The notes: a model not told the origin generated them from the letters alone. 32,929 nucleotides of DNA from an uncultured Eubacteriales bacterium (GCA_900548145.1 URJB01000024.1:1-32929); one strand, 5' to 3'; positions 16,701 to 24,440 are shown, counted from the first letter of the stretch. A program made the numbers and translations.

Positions 16701-18951
16701 GCTGACGGCAGACGAAACCGAGATCGGTCAATGGAGCGCCGACGGCGAAAGCAGCCGTGTGCTGCTGCGGCTGGAAGGCGCCGAGGCAGTCACGGCCTTC
16801 CCAGTGGAAATTCGAGTCTCCTTTGTGGAAAACGGCGGCGAAATGATCCATCTGGGCGATACGATCACCCTGTGCTGCTATGCCGTTCCCGACGGGCCTG
16901 TGTCTGAGCTGTGCGTCGGCGATGCGTGGATGGCCCTGCGGGACAGCGGCTATTTCACCTATTGGAGCGACAAAATCAAGGAAACGGAAACCTATGAGCT
17001 GATCGCGGCCCGGGCCCCTGCGGCGGTCGCTCCGCAGACGACGGAGATGCCCTCCGATCAGCAGGTGATAGATCGCGGCGGCGCCGAAGAAAGCCCGGAC
17101 GGCGTGAAGATCAGCAAGACCATTCAGGGCACCGAGCTGGAAAACGTGTTCGATATCACCCTGACCGTGCAGACCCCCACCAAGGTCTCCGAGTTCTATG
17201 AGGAGCCGGACATGGCCGTGGTCATCGTCATGGATATTTCCAATACGATGAAATCCAACTTTGAGGGCCAAACCCGTTATGCGGCAGCCATGGAGGCGGC
17301 AAATCAATTCCTTGATAAGTTTGCGGCGGCCAGTAAAGGGGTAAGCAAAGTCGGCTATGTGGCATTCAATACTAACGCTCACAAGATTTTTGACTTGCAG
17401 GAGTGTTCCTCGACGACCCAGGCTAACCGTCTGAAAAACCAGATGCTGCAGGAAACGGGAAGGATTATCAATGCGGGTGGATATGCGGACTCCCATGACC
17501 GCTTTACCAATATCGAAGCGGGCCTGAAGCTGGGCCGGGATATGCTTGCGTCGGCAACAAATCAGAACAAGTATATCATCTTCCTGAGCGACGGATTTCC
17601 GACTACATATGTTAGCGGCGGGTATCGTGGCTACGACCCGTATTGTACTGCGGGAACGCCTGAACAAGACGGGGTCTTCTATGACAGCGTAACAAAAAAA
17701 TACTGCCAGCATGGTACCAGCTACAGCGATAAGGCGGCGATCCGCGCCAGAGAAATGGCCAGCCAGATCAAGGCAGGCGGAATCAAGATTTTTTCCATCG
17801 GCGTGGATGTGGGTGGACAGATAGTGCAAAAGTACGTCGACCAGACAGCAAATTCCAATTTTTCTGTGGTGGACCGTACCAGCGAAAGCTACGAGATCGG
17901 CAGCGCCAGCAGCGCAGACGCTTATAAGGGCTGGCTGAAAAACAGCATCGGCTCCGGGTATTACTACGACAGCACCAACTCGGCGGGCCTGAACGAAGCT
18001 TACAATAAGATTTTCGAGGCCATCAAGAAAATCCATGAGGAAAGCGCGACGGCCATATGGGTCACCAACGACCATGTGCCGACGGCAGGTTCGGCAACGG
18101 AAGGCATAGAGTTCATCGGCTTCTACACGAAAAACGGGCAGCTGGTGGGCGATACGCTGGCAGGAAACGGCAGCGACGGCGAAAACACCGCGTCGTTCAA
18201 CGGAGCTTCGTCGGATATTCGGTGGGACTTGAAGAACTCCGGCTTCAAGGAGACCCAAAGCGGCGATCAGACACTGTATGATTACTCCATTACCTACCGC
18301 GTCCGCCTGAAAAATGAAAGCGACGCTTTTGTGGAACATCAGAAGTATGTGACCAACGGCGAAACCAGGCTGGACTATCAGACCGTCGAAAGTATCAACG
18401 GGGAGAAGACTATTTCGGAGATCAAAAAACTTTGGTACCCTGTCCCGTCCGTGAAGGGCTATCTGGCGGAGCTGAGATTCCAGAAAAACGATCAGTCCGG
18501 CGAGCCTCTATCCGGCGCGGAGTTCACGCTGGCTCATGATACCGAACGCTGCAATATTTGCCGTGGAGATCATCATCACAGCGTGACCATTGCTCCGCTC
18601 GTTGCTGTGTCCGGCGCGGATGGCAAGGTCAGCTTTACCCGCATCCCTTCGGGCCACCAGTATATCCTGACCGAAACCGGCGTTCCGGCCGGGTATCTGA
18701 AACGGGACGATACCTATGCCGTGAAGGTAGCCTACGACAAGTTGAACGTCACCGTGACCCACCAGGATCAGACCACCGAGGAATGGAACGGTACGAATCA
18801 GACCATTGTCAACGACAGCAGACCGCGCCTGCCCGATACCGGCGGTTCCGGGATTCAAACTTATACAATCGGTGGTATCGCTTTGATGGCGATCAGCCTT
18901 TTGTACGGATGTGCGACGAACCGCAGGCGGCGTAGGGGAAGCGTCCGATAA
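13765..18951 (+). CDS. Giant LPXTG pilus tip/adhesin protein with CHAP, VWA and Cna-B domains
   Basis: 1728 residues. Order: charged N-terminus and secretion helix (1-48); three His-x-His...Cys-Tyr units (57-107); Pro/Glu/Thr spacer (110-215); beta-rich region; CHAP/NlpC-P60-type amidase (about 410-570) with candidate catalytic Cys461 (DWCAMY), His524 (PDHVGI) and Asn542 (IEGNS); second Pro-rich spacer; mixed region; VWA domain (about 1145-1430) with MIDAS D1157-I-S-N-T1161 and SDG at 1275-1277; Cna-B-like domain (about 1565-1685) with 'ILTETGVPAGYL'; LPDTG at 1689; hydrophobic helix and an Arg-rich tail. VWA plus Cna-B plus LPXTG is the plan of pilus tip adhesins (SpaC/RrgA/EbpA types). The CHAP domain suggests it also cuts peptidoglycan. 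The start is TTG at 13765 behind GGGGGG. Stop to major pilin start is 75 nt. Confidence 0.9.
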   Translation: MKNEQRNWKRFAEERLRLQKRRRRLYALAAALAVTVAAGVTAELVRPAITATAQPQCGMEDHVHSGACYEQVLTCGQETGEEHTHGEECYATVLTCTTPEHTHTEGCYPATLAEPTLVPEESKPDESKSTPEEPQEPAKVEETPQPTEVTTPAPMEEPASGPSEKPAETPEEAPTAEPTESPEETPEATAAPETPEPSEEPEETEEPAKEKTLKLENLTGPERLLAGQEGEWSFAAENAERLFFTLLKANGSQAARQELSPESRSFRYAVPESGLYTVRVTAERGEGENLSVEQKLAVSAGELQAAVSTASRSCFGGDTVAFALSAQGGVAPLKRSVTIWQGGENLLEEDNWTENELRVTARPVASNLYLRLTVTDACGDRVEADQAVPCAVHTTETSRDWEATFASVHLSGRWPDDLLAIARTQLGYGESPTDFIVDENGQQKGYTRYGCWYGSEYADWCAMYVSFCLHYAGVPQSAFPQEAGCGSWVNALRSRGLYHAPGEYTPKSGDLIFFDWQQNGQPDHVGIVEKADGSSLTVIEGNSDNSVQRKPYRLTDGTICGFGSLNDAFERFQSAEATETPEPAAEPSAEPTLMPDENPAESPSPEPSLEPENTPKASPEPVLTELEKLTALVDSLTDAEEGPADTESAGEAEASFEERYAAALEAVLTAWDGGNIAPEEAICLLERLIALQPGGTSPAYETLREGFANLQSPAEDAAVNEKMEYIHQISALREQLAAADGSGELTRPEKLTLQYWLDHASACTVDCVYTALDGAVRVLHTESGEWQQRKWSARVYSPEEAEATALREELALRLALEERGAIAELMLVDVDFDADENGAEVTLRLDEAVAAGEELLAAHRGPDGWEWLDFERLTGEDGRQYVRFHTDSFSPFAVLSLTEAEGTGADLETYVARRGGRMTFRLTCEDGTEPEADEEGVYTVEQGVEFLLHMDVSCPEGFAGGLYALAFPDGVVPSLGEGTLTADETEIGQWSADGESSRVLLRLEGAEAVTAFPVEIRVSFVENGGEMIHLGDTITLCCYAVPDGPVSELCVGDAWMALRDSGYFTYWSDKIKETETYELIAARAPAAVAPQTTEMPSDQQVIDRGGAEESPDGVKISKTIQGTELENVFDITLTVQTPTKVSEFYEEPDMAVVIVMDISNTMKSNFEGQTRYAAAMEAANQFLDKFAAASKGVSKVGYVAFNTNAHKIFDLQECSSTTQANRLKNQMLQETGRIINAGGYADSHDRFTNIEAGLKLGRDMLASATNQNKYIIFLSDGFPTTYVSGGYRGYDPYCTAGTPEQDGVFYDSVTKKYCQHGTSYSDKAAIRAREMASQIKAGGIKIFSIGVDVGGQIVQKYVDQTANSNFSVVDRTSESYEIGSASSADAYKGWLKNSIGSGYYYDSTNSAGLNEAYNKIFEAIKKIHEESATAIWVTNDHVPTAGSATEGIEFIGFYTKNGQLVGDTLAGNGSDGENTASFNGASSDIRWDLKNSGFKETQSGDQTLYDYSITYRVRLKNESDAFVEHQKYVTNGETRLDYQTVESINGEKTISEIKKLWYPVPSVKGYLAELRFQKNDQSGEPLSGAEFTLAHDTERCNICRGDHHHSVTIAPLVAVSGADGKVSFTRIPSGHQYILTETGVPAGYLKRDDTYAVKVAYDKLNVTVTHQDQTTEEWNGTNQTIVNDSRPRLPDTGGSGIQTYTIGGIALMAISLLYGCATNRRRRRGSVR

Positions 18952-19026
18952 CTCCCCGACGGCAGTTGGAACGCCTGCAACGGAACATATTCGATTAAAT
19001 TGACCCAATGGAGGAGGAACGGAAAC

Positions 19027-20454
19027 ATGAAACGGGTAACATCCAGTCTGCTTGCGCTGGTGCTGCTGCTGGCACTGGCGGGAACGGCGGTAGCAGGCGA
19101 GGACAAGGGAAGCATTACCATTGATAATGCGATCGTGGGAAAAACGTACACGATCTATCGAATCTTCGACCTGAACAGTCACAATACCGACTACAGCGCG
19201 ATCAACTATACGGTCAGTGAAAAATGGACGGCGTTCTTTGCGGAAGGCGCGCCGGGCCGCACTTACGTTGATATCGACAAGACCTACGGCTATGTTGTCT
19301 GGAAGACCGGCGCATCCCCGGCGAATTTCGCGGCTGCGGCGATCAAGTATGCTGCAGATAACAGCATTGCCCATGACGGTCAGGCGGTTGCCGCTCCCGG
19401 CACCGTAAAATTTGATGATCTGGCGCTGGGCTACTATCTTGTGCAGTCCGATCTGGGCGCGCTGTGCTCGCTGGATACCACCATGCCCAACGTGACCATC
19501 AAGGAAAAAAACAGCGAGTCCACCGTGGATAAACAGGTGCAAGAAGATTCCACCGGCGATTACGGCGATCATAACGATGCGGATATCGGCCAGACGGTGA
19601 ACTTCAGAACCACCATTAACGTGGTGGACGGCGACCCGAAGAACTACGTGCTGCACGATACCATGAGCGCCGGTTTGACCTTTGACCCGGCTTCCGTGGC
19701 CGTGACCATCGGTGAGCGGACGCTGGCAAAGGACACGGACTATACGCTGGTGACGAGCGGCTTGACGGATGGCTGTACCTTCGAAGTGCAGTTCAAGGAT
19801 GGCGTGCTCAAACCCAACGATGTTGTCGAGGTGGCCTATTCCGCGGAAGTCAATGAGTATGCCGTGATCGGCGGCACTGGGAATGATAACAAGACTCAGC
19901 TGAAATACGGCGAAGATAAAGGAACCGAATGGGATGAAACCCATACCTACGTCTGGCAGTTCGACGTCTTCAAGTACGCCAAGAAGGACAAAGAAGAAAT
20001 CCCGCTGGCCGGCGCCCAATTTGTCCTGTATAAGACCGTCGACAAAAAAAATCTCTATGCTCAGGCCGCAAATGGAAAAATCACCGGCTGGACGGACGAT
20101 CAGAAGTATGCCACCGTTTTCGAGACTCCTGACAATGGCAAATTCGTCATCGCCGGTCTGGACGCGGACACCTACTATCTGGAGGAAACCAAGGCTCCCG
20201 ACGGCTATAACCGGCTGAAGGAACCTGTTAATGTGGTCATTACGGCGAACATTGCCAGCGGTAAAACAGTTACCGCCACGATCACTTATAACGAAACCGC
20301 TACCGGCACTGTGAGAATCGAAAACCAGACCGGCGTGGAGCTGCCCTCTACCGGCGGTATCGGCACTACTGTTTTCTATGTGATCGGCGGCCTGCTGATG
20401 GGCGTGGCCGTGGTGCTGCTGGTGACCCGAAAGAAGATGTCTACTTCCAAGTAA
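19027..20454 (+). CDS. LPXTG major pilin (SpaH/EbpB/FctA-like backbone subunit)
   Basis: The backbone of the pilus fibre, 475 residues. A signal peptide (1-25, ending TAVAGED) is followed by domain 1. A linker with TVDKQV (about 166-171) sits where the sortase-linked pilin lysine usually lies (candidate Lys169). Domain 2 has the family segment 'NYVLHDTMSAGLTFDP'. Domain 3 opens 'FDVFKYAKKDKEEIPLAGAQ' and contains the E-box YYLEETKAPDGYN (383-395), which in this family supports internal Lys-Asn isopeptide bonds. The end is LPSTGG (439) plus a hydrophobic helix and a KKMSTSK tail. No canonical WxxxVxVYPK pilin motif was found. The start is ATG at 19027 with GGAGG upstream. A very stable hairpin follows the stop, separating this abundant subunit from the sortase gene. 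Confidence 0.93.
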   Translation: MKRVTSSLLALVLLLALAGTAVAGEDKGSITIDNAIVGKTYTIYRIFDLNSHNTDYSAINYTVSEKWTAFFAEGAPGRTYVDIDKTYGYVVWKTGASPANFAAAAIKYAADNSIAHDGQAVAAPGTVKFDDLALGYYLVQSDLGALCSLDTTMPNVTIKEKNSESTVDKQVQEDSTGDYGDHNDADIGQTVNFRTTINVVDGDPKNYVLHDTMSAGLTFDPASVAVTIGERTLAKDTDYTLVTSGLTDGCTFEVQFKDGVLKPNDVVEVAYSAEVNEYAVIGGTGNDNKTQLKYGEDKGTEWDETHTYVWQFDVFKYAKKDKEEIPLAGAQFVLYKTVDKKNLYAQAANGKITGWTDDQKYATVFETPDNGKFVIAGLDADTYYLEETKAPDGYNRLKEPVNVVITANIASGKTVTATITYNETATGTVRIENQTGVELPSTGGIGTTVFYVIGGLLMGVAVVLLVTRKKMSTSK

Positions 20455-20464
20455 CACGCAGAAT

Positions 20465-20513
20465 GGCATACAGTCCGCCGGGCGGGACAATCTCCCGCCC
20501 GGGACGGTATGTC
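20465..20513 (+). other. Hairpin I between major pilin and sortase genes
   Basis: The core stem CCGGGCGGGA (20478-20487) pairs perfectly with TCCCGCCCGG (20493-20502) around a 5-nt loop. An outer stem GGCATAC (20465-20471) pairs with GTATGTC (20507-20513), including one G-U. The outer right arm is shared with hairpin II, so both complete structures cannot form together. No T-run follows. Confidence 0.7.
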
Positions 20514-20555
20514 CTCCCGAAAAAGGAAAATCCTCCTTTCTTGGGAGGGCATACC
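20506..20555 (+). other. Hairpin II, 22-bp stem directly before the pilin sortase gene
   Basis: GGTATGTCCTCCC (20506-20518) pairs with GGGAGGGCATACC (20543-20555), with one G-U. The stem continues inward through AAAGGA/TCCTTT to a 6-nt loop. In total it has about 22 pairs with one mismatch and two G-U pairs. It ends 24 nt before the sortase start codon and has no T-run. Possible roles are mRNA stabilisation or RNase III processing of the pilin message, or partial termination. Confidence 0.75.
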
Positions 20556-20579
20556 TGAAACACATAACGGAGCGTAGGA

Positions 20580-21413
20580 ATGAAAAAACATCTGTCGACC
20601 TTCCTGCTGGTGCTGGTTTTCCTGCTGGGGGCCTGCATCCTCCTGTACCCGACGGTGAGCGATTATTGGAACTCCCTGCATCAGACCCGCGTGATCGGCG
20701 CATACGAAGATACGCTGGCGAACATGACCCAGAAGGACTACACCGAGTCTTTCGAAGCTGCCAACGCTTATAACGCCGCACTGGCGAAGCTGAATTTTCC
20801 GATGGCAGAATACAAAAGCCTGAAGAAACGGACGGAACTGATTCCCTATGAGGAACTGCTGGATGTAAACGGTGTGGGGATCATGGGCTATATCGACATC
20901 GACGCGATCGGCGTGGAGCTGCCCATTTACCACGGCACCGACTCCAGCGTGCTGAATATCGCCGTGGGCCATTTGGAAGGCAGCAGTCTGCCGGTGGGCG
21001 GCGAAAGTACGCACTGCGTGCTCTCAGCGCACCGCGGGCTGCCCAGCGCCCGGCTGTTTACCGATTTGGATCGGCTGAAAACAGGCGATACCTTCACCTT
21101 GAGCGTGCTGAACCGCCTGTTGACCTATGAGATCGACCAGATTCTCATTGTGAAGCCGGAAGAGGTAGACGCACTGGCCATCGAGCCGGGGCAGGATCTG
21201 TGCACGCTGGTCACCTGCACACCCTACGGCATCAACAGTCACCGGCTGCTGGTGCGGGGCCACCGAGTGGAAAACGCCGCCCCAAAGCCTGAAATCTTTG
21301 TCCCGGCAGATATGGTTCAGATCGATCCGCTGGTGGTGACTCCCATTGTGGCTGTCCCCATGCTGCTGGTATTGTTGATTTTCCTGCTGATCCGATATCG
21401 AAAGAGGAGCTGA
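20580..21413 (+). CDS. Class C sortase (pilin polymerase)
   Basis: A 277-residue membrane transpeptidase that joins pilin subunits by linking the LPXTG Thr of one to a Lys of the next. It has an N-terminal helix (5-25) and a C-terminal helix (250-272), the two-anchor layout of class C. Catalytic residues are His151 (SAHRG), Cys213 and Arg222 within TLVTCTPYGINSHRLLVRG, the class C hallmark. The lid region before 'GIMGYIDIDAIGVELPIYHG' shows no obvious DP(F/W/Y) lid motif. The start ATG has GGAG upstream. It lies 5 nt before the minor pilin gene and after the hairpin pair, and its natural substrate is probably the LPSTG major pilin upstream. Confidence 0.95.
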   Translation: MKKHLSTFLLVLVFLLGACILLYPTVSDYWNSLHQTRVIGAYEDTLANMTQKDYTESFEAANAYNAALAKLNFPMAEYKSLKKRTELIPYEELLDVNGVGIMGYIDIDAIGVELPIYHGTDSSVLNIAVGHLEGSSLPVGGESTHCVLSAHRGLPSARLFTDLDRLKTGDTFTLSVLNRLLTYEIDQILIVKPEEVDALAIEPGQDLCTLVTCTPYGINSHRLLVRGHRVENAAPKPEIFVPADMVQIDPLVVTPIVAVPMLLVLLIFLLIRYRKRS

Positions 21414-21418
21414 ACGCT

Positions 21419-22114
21419 ATGAAGAAAAATAACCTTCTGCGCGGAGTATTGCTGGCGCTGCTTATCTGCCTGCTGCTGTGCCCGGCAGCACTGGCCGACG
21501 GGGTCGAGCTGAACCGCAATGGTTCGATCACCCTGAAGCTGACCGACAGCAAGGGCAGCGCCGCTTCCGGCGGCGAGTACTGGCTGTTCCGCGTAGGCGA
21601 TCCGGTGGTTCGCAGTCACAACCTTTGTTTTGAACTGACCGGCGATTTCGTCCCCACCGGCGTTTCGCTGGACGATCTCTCTTCCAGCACCGCGGCGGAA
21701 GCCTTGGCCACATATGCGGAGCTTCATCCCGAACTGCGTCTGCAAAGCCGGACGGCGGACCGTCAGGGACGGGTGGTGTTTTCCGCCATTCCCTGTGGGC
21801 TATACCTGATTGCCCAGAAAAATCCCGGCTCCCATTACGCTTTCGAGCGGATGAACGCGTTTATGGCCGCCGTTCCCATGACCAACGAAGACGGAACCGG
21901 CTGGCTTTTTGACGTGACCGCCAGGCCGAAGGTGGAAAAGAAGCCCACCCCCGCGCCCACCAGAACGCCGGGGCCTTCCGTTACGCCGACTCGGGACAGC
22001 AAACTGCCTCAGACGGGTCTTCTGGTGTGGCCTGTGCTGGTGCTGGCGGGCGTGGGCGTTGGGCTGTTCGCAGTGGGTTGGTATTTGCGCTTTACAGGAA
22101 AAAAACATGAATAA
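21419..22114 (+). CDS. LPXTG minor/basal pilin
   Basis: A 231-residue secreted protein. The signal peptide is at residues 1-26 (ends PAALADG). One beta-rich domain of about 130 residues follows, with the Cna-B-like ending 'GRVVFSAIPCGLYLIAQKNP'. Then come a Pro/Thr-rich stalk (VEKKPTPAPTRTPGPSVTPT), LPQTG (near 196), a hydrophobic helix and the tail RFTGKKHE. The Pro-rich stalk and small size fit a basal pilin that connects the fibre to peptidoglycan, by analogy with FctB and SpaB. There are 5 nt between the sortase C stop and this start (GAGGAG upstream). Its end overlaps the next sortase by 8 nt, so it is probably that enzyme's own substrate. Confidence 0.88.
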   Translation: MKKNNLLRGVLLALLICLLLCPAALADGVELNRNGSITLKLTDSKGSAASGGEYWLFRVGDPVVRSHNLCFELTGDFVPTGVSLDDLSSSTAAEALATYAELHPELRLQSRTADRQGRVVFSAIPCGLYLIAQKNPGSHYAFERMNAFMAAVPMTNEDGTGWLFDVTARPKVEKKPTPAPTRTPGPSVTPTRDSKLPQTGLLVWPVLVLAGVGVGLFAVGWYLRFTGKKHE

Positions 22115-22916
22115 CAGAGCGGCTCAGAACCGATTCAAAAGAAGATTTGGCGCGGTTTGCATGGCACTTGGGGTGCTGCTATTATTGGGCGCGGCGGCAA
22201 TAATCTGCGAAAACCGGCGGGAAGAAGCTGCCGCCGGGCGGGAGGCCTCTGCCGTGCTGGAACAGCTGCAGGCGGAGCTGAACGCAGAAGGCGCGGGACT
22301 CCTTTTGCCGGAAGACACAGCAAACCCGGAACGGCTTTCCGCAACCCCGTCTCCCGATCAGCCGAAAGCCGTATCATCGGACGGGCTGCTGCCGGAAATG
22401 CCGACATTGACCATTGACGGGCGTCAATACATCGGCTATCTGGAGCTTCCTACGCTGGGGATCAGCCTGCCTATCCTGAGCGACTGGAGCTATGCCAAGC
22501 TGCGCATTGCTCCCTGTCGCTATTGGGGCAGCGTTTATGACGGCTCCATGGTGCTTCTCGGCCACAATTATCTTGACCATTTCGGCCGCCTGAAAAGTCT
22601 GGAACTGGGCGATCCCATTCAGTTCATAGACGCGGACGGCAACATTTACCGCTACGAAGTCGTTCAGCAGGAGACCCTTGAAAAAACGGACGTGGACGCA
22701 ATGCTGGACAGCCCCTACGATCTGACCCTTTTCACCTGCGCCCACGGCGGCGAACGCCGCATCGTCGTCCGCGCAAGGGGCAGTGATCCGCAACCTCAAT
22801 CGTCGTCTTTGGCACTGCCGTGCCAAATCCTCGTTTCGATTGACGGCTGTCGGTCGCTAACCGCCTGCGGCGGTTGTGCCCACTGGGCGACGGTGAACTT
22901 TTCAAATAAAATTTGA
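22107..22916 (+). CDS. Second sortase (class A/D-like, probable housekeeping or basal-anchoring type), with aberrant C-terminal tail
   Basis: A 269-residue single-anchor sortase: membrane helix at 15-34, a helical and Pro-rich linker, then the sortase barrel. Catalytic residues are His153 (LLGHNYLDHFG), Cys211 and Arg218 in LTLFTCAHGGERRIVVRA. It lacks a C-terminal anchor, unlike class C. It overlaps the minor pilin gene, so it likely attaches that protein or the fibre base to the cell wall. The normal family end is near residue 228. Residues from about 233 onward, including 'LALPCQILVSIDG' and 'ACGGCAHWATVNFSNKI', are the translation of a palindrome array starting at 22808, and the TGA stop lies inside a 13-bp palindrome. 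The original stop has probably been lost to an inserted element. The catalytic core looks intact. Confidence 0.88.
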   Translation: MNNRAAQNRFKRRFGAVCMALGVLLLLGAAAIICENRREEAAAGREASAVLEQLQAELNAEGAGLLLPEDTANPERLSATPSPDQPKAVSSDGLLPEMPTLTIDGRQYIGYLELPTLGISLPILSDWSYAKLRIAPCRYWGSVYDGSMVLLGHNYLDHFGRLKSLELGDPIQFIDADGNIYRYEVVQQETLEKTDVDAMLDSPYDLTLFTCAHGGERRIVVRARGSDPQPQSSSLALPCQILVSIDGCRSLTACGGCAHWATVNFSNKI

Positions 22917-22964
22917 AAAGTTCAGTCTGCCAAAGGCAGACCGGGTTGTCCCATGGACAACCCG
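22808..22964. repeat. Tandem array of five perfect palindromes
   Basis: In order: TTTGGCAC/GTGCCAAA (22808-22827), AACCGCC/GGCGGTT (22859-22875), GAACTTTTCAAAT/ATTTGAAAAGTTC (22895-22923), GTCTGCC/GGCAGAC (22925-22941), and CGGGTTGTCC/GGACAACCCG (22942-22964). All are perfect with 3-4-nt loops. The array covers the last third of the second sortase's tail and the following spacer. The different stem sequences argue against a simple REP element of one repeated unit. A second array lies at 32631-32779, and both contain GTCCCATGG. Confidence 0.8.
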
Positions 22965-23099
22965 CCTTGCGTCTTCCTCTCGCCGCCCTTGACCCCGGGC
23001 TGCGCGCCACAGGGGCGTAGAGGGACATGGGGTGGGATATGACCGCAAAGGTTAAAACAAACAACGATTTCTCAACGACTTCAGAAATGAGGTTATCTT

Positions 23100-24440
23100 A
23101 TGAAGCAGGATTACATCAAGGAACTTCTATCTCAGGCGAAGGCCGCCGGCGTCGAGGCGGCGGAGGCCTATCTGAGCGAAAGCGAGAGCTTTTCCGCCAT
23201 GCGAAACAACGGCGCGCTGGAGGACTATCAATCCAACCACACCCGGGGCTTGGGCTTCCGGGGGCTGGTGAACGGCCGCATGGGCTATGCGTCCACCGAA
23301 GCGCTGGACGACGAATCCATCGGTCAGCTGGTCCGGGGCGTGATCGAGTCGGCCACGCTATGCGAAAGCAAGGACGAGCAGCCGCTCTATCAGGGCGGCG
23401 GGCAGCTCCCGGAAGTGGCGCTGTACAACCCGGAGCTGGACAAGGTTTCTCCCGAAGCCAAGCTGGCGAAGATCGAAGCCATGGAGAACCAGTGCAAGGC
23501 CACGGACGAGCGGTATCTGAACGGCTACAACATGATCGACACCACGAAGCACACCGTGCGCATCGCCAACAGCTACGGCATGGATCAGACCTACACGGAA
23601 AACTTCTGCCAGCTGTACTGCGGCGCCAACGTCAAGGAGAACGACTGCGTTTCCACCGGCGGCTTTGCGCAGATCAGCCGGGACTTTGACGCGCTGGATC
23701 CCATCGCGCTGGGCCGCGACAGCGTGGAGCAGGCGGTGAAGGGGCTGAACGCAGAGCCGGTGGCCTCCGGCAAATATCGCGTGATCTTCTGGAATGAGGC
23801 GCTGGTCAGCCTGCTGGGCGTATTCAACACCATTTTCTCCGCCGAGACGGAGCAGATGGGCCTGTCCCTCCTGTCCGGCAAGCTGGGCGAGACCATTGCC
23901 GCGCCCTGCGTCACGCTGGTGGACGATCCCCTGCGCGCCGACTGCGTCGGCAGCCGTCCCTTTGACGACGAGGGCGTGCCCTCTCATCAGCACATGCTGG
24001 TGGAGAACGGCGTTTTCCGCACCTTCCTGCACAATCTGAAGACCGCGAAAAAGGCGGGCGTGCAGTCCACGGGCAATGGCAGCAAGGCGGACTACTCCTC
24101 GCCGGTGCGGGTGGCTCCCTCCAACCTGTACTTCGAGCCGGGCGTGCTTTCCTTTGACGAGCTGCTCCGTCAGGTGGGCGACGGCATTGTCATCACGGAA
24201 GTAAGCGGCCTCCACGCGGGCGCGAACCCGGTCAGCGGCGATTTCTCCCTGCTGTCCAAGGGCTACACCATTAAGGACGGCCAGCGGGATCAGCCGCTGG
24301 AGCGCATCACCGTGGCGGGCAACTTCTACGAGCTGCTCAAAAACATCCGCGCCTTTGCCAGCGACCTCCGTTTCCCCTACGGCCCCATGGGCAGCGCCAG
24401 CGCCGACGCGGGCGAAATGACCGTCAGCGGCAAGGCCTGA
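23100..24440 (+). CDS. PmbA/TldE-family metallopeptidase-complex subunit
   Basis: A 446-residue cytoplasmic protein of the TldD/PmbA family, which forms a TldD-TldE protease complex that trims peptides such as microcins. No HExxxH zinc motif is visible, as expected for the PmbA/TldE partner rather than the catalytic TldD. Family segments are 'GRMGYASTEALDDESI', 'LVDDPLRADCVGSRPFDDEG' and 'VSGLHAGANPVSGDFSLLSK'. The start is ATG at 23100 with AGG 7 nt upstream. No tldD gene is in the window: immediately upstream lies the palindrome array and the pilus locus, whereas tldD commonly precedes this gene. Partner loss or location elsewhere is possible. A strong terminator follows. Confidence 0.9.
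   Translation: MKQDYIKELLSQAKAAGVEAAEAYLSESESFSAMRNNGALEDYQSNHTRGLGFRGLVNGRMGYASTEALDDESIGQLVRGVIESATLCESKDEQPLYQGGGQLPEVALYNPELDKVSPEAKLAKIEAMENQCKATDERYLNGYNMIDTTKHTVRIANSYGMDQTYTENFCQLYCGANVKENDCVSTGGFAQISRDFDALDPIALGRDSVEQAVKGLNAEPVASGKYRVIFWNEALVSLLGVFNTIFSAETEQMGLSLLSGKLGETIAAPCVTLVDDPLRADCVGSRPFDDEGVPSHQHMLVENGVFRTFLHNLKTAKKAGVQSTGNGSKADYSSPVRVAPSNLYFEPGVLSFDELLRQVGDGIVITEVSGLHAGANPVSGDFSLLSKGYTIKDGQRDQPLERITVAGNFYELLKNIRAFASDLRFPYGPMGSASADAGEMTVSGKA

Noticed and set aside
15526..18339. 937-codon open frame on the minus strand
   Set aside because: It lies fully antisense to the LPDTG tip protein, whose domains are recognisable. It has no ribosome site or domain and reflects GC-biased codon use.
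18508..20781. 757-codon open frame on the minus strand
   Set aside because: Antisense to the tip protein end, the major pilin and the sortase start. Low-complexity His/Arg-rich translation, no recognisable domain.
22808..22964. CRISPR array
   Set aside because: The stems differ from each other and there are no regular spacers or identical direct repeats; no cas genes in the window.
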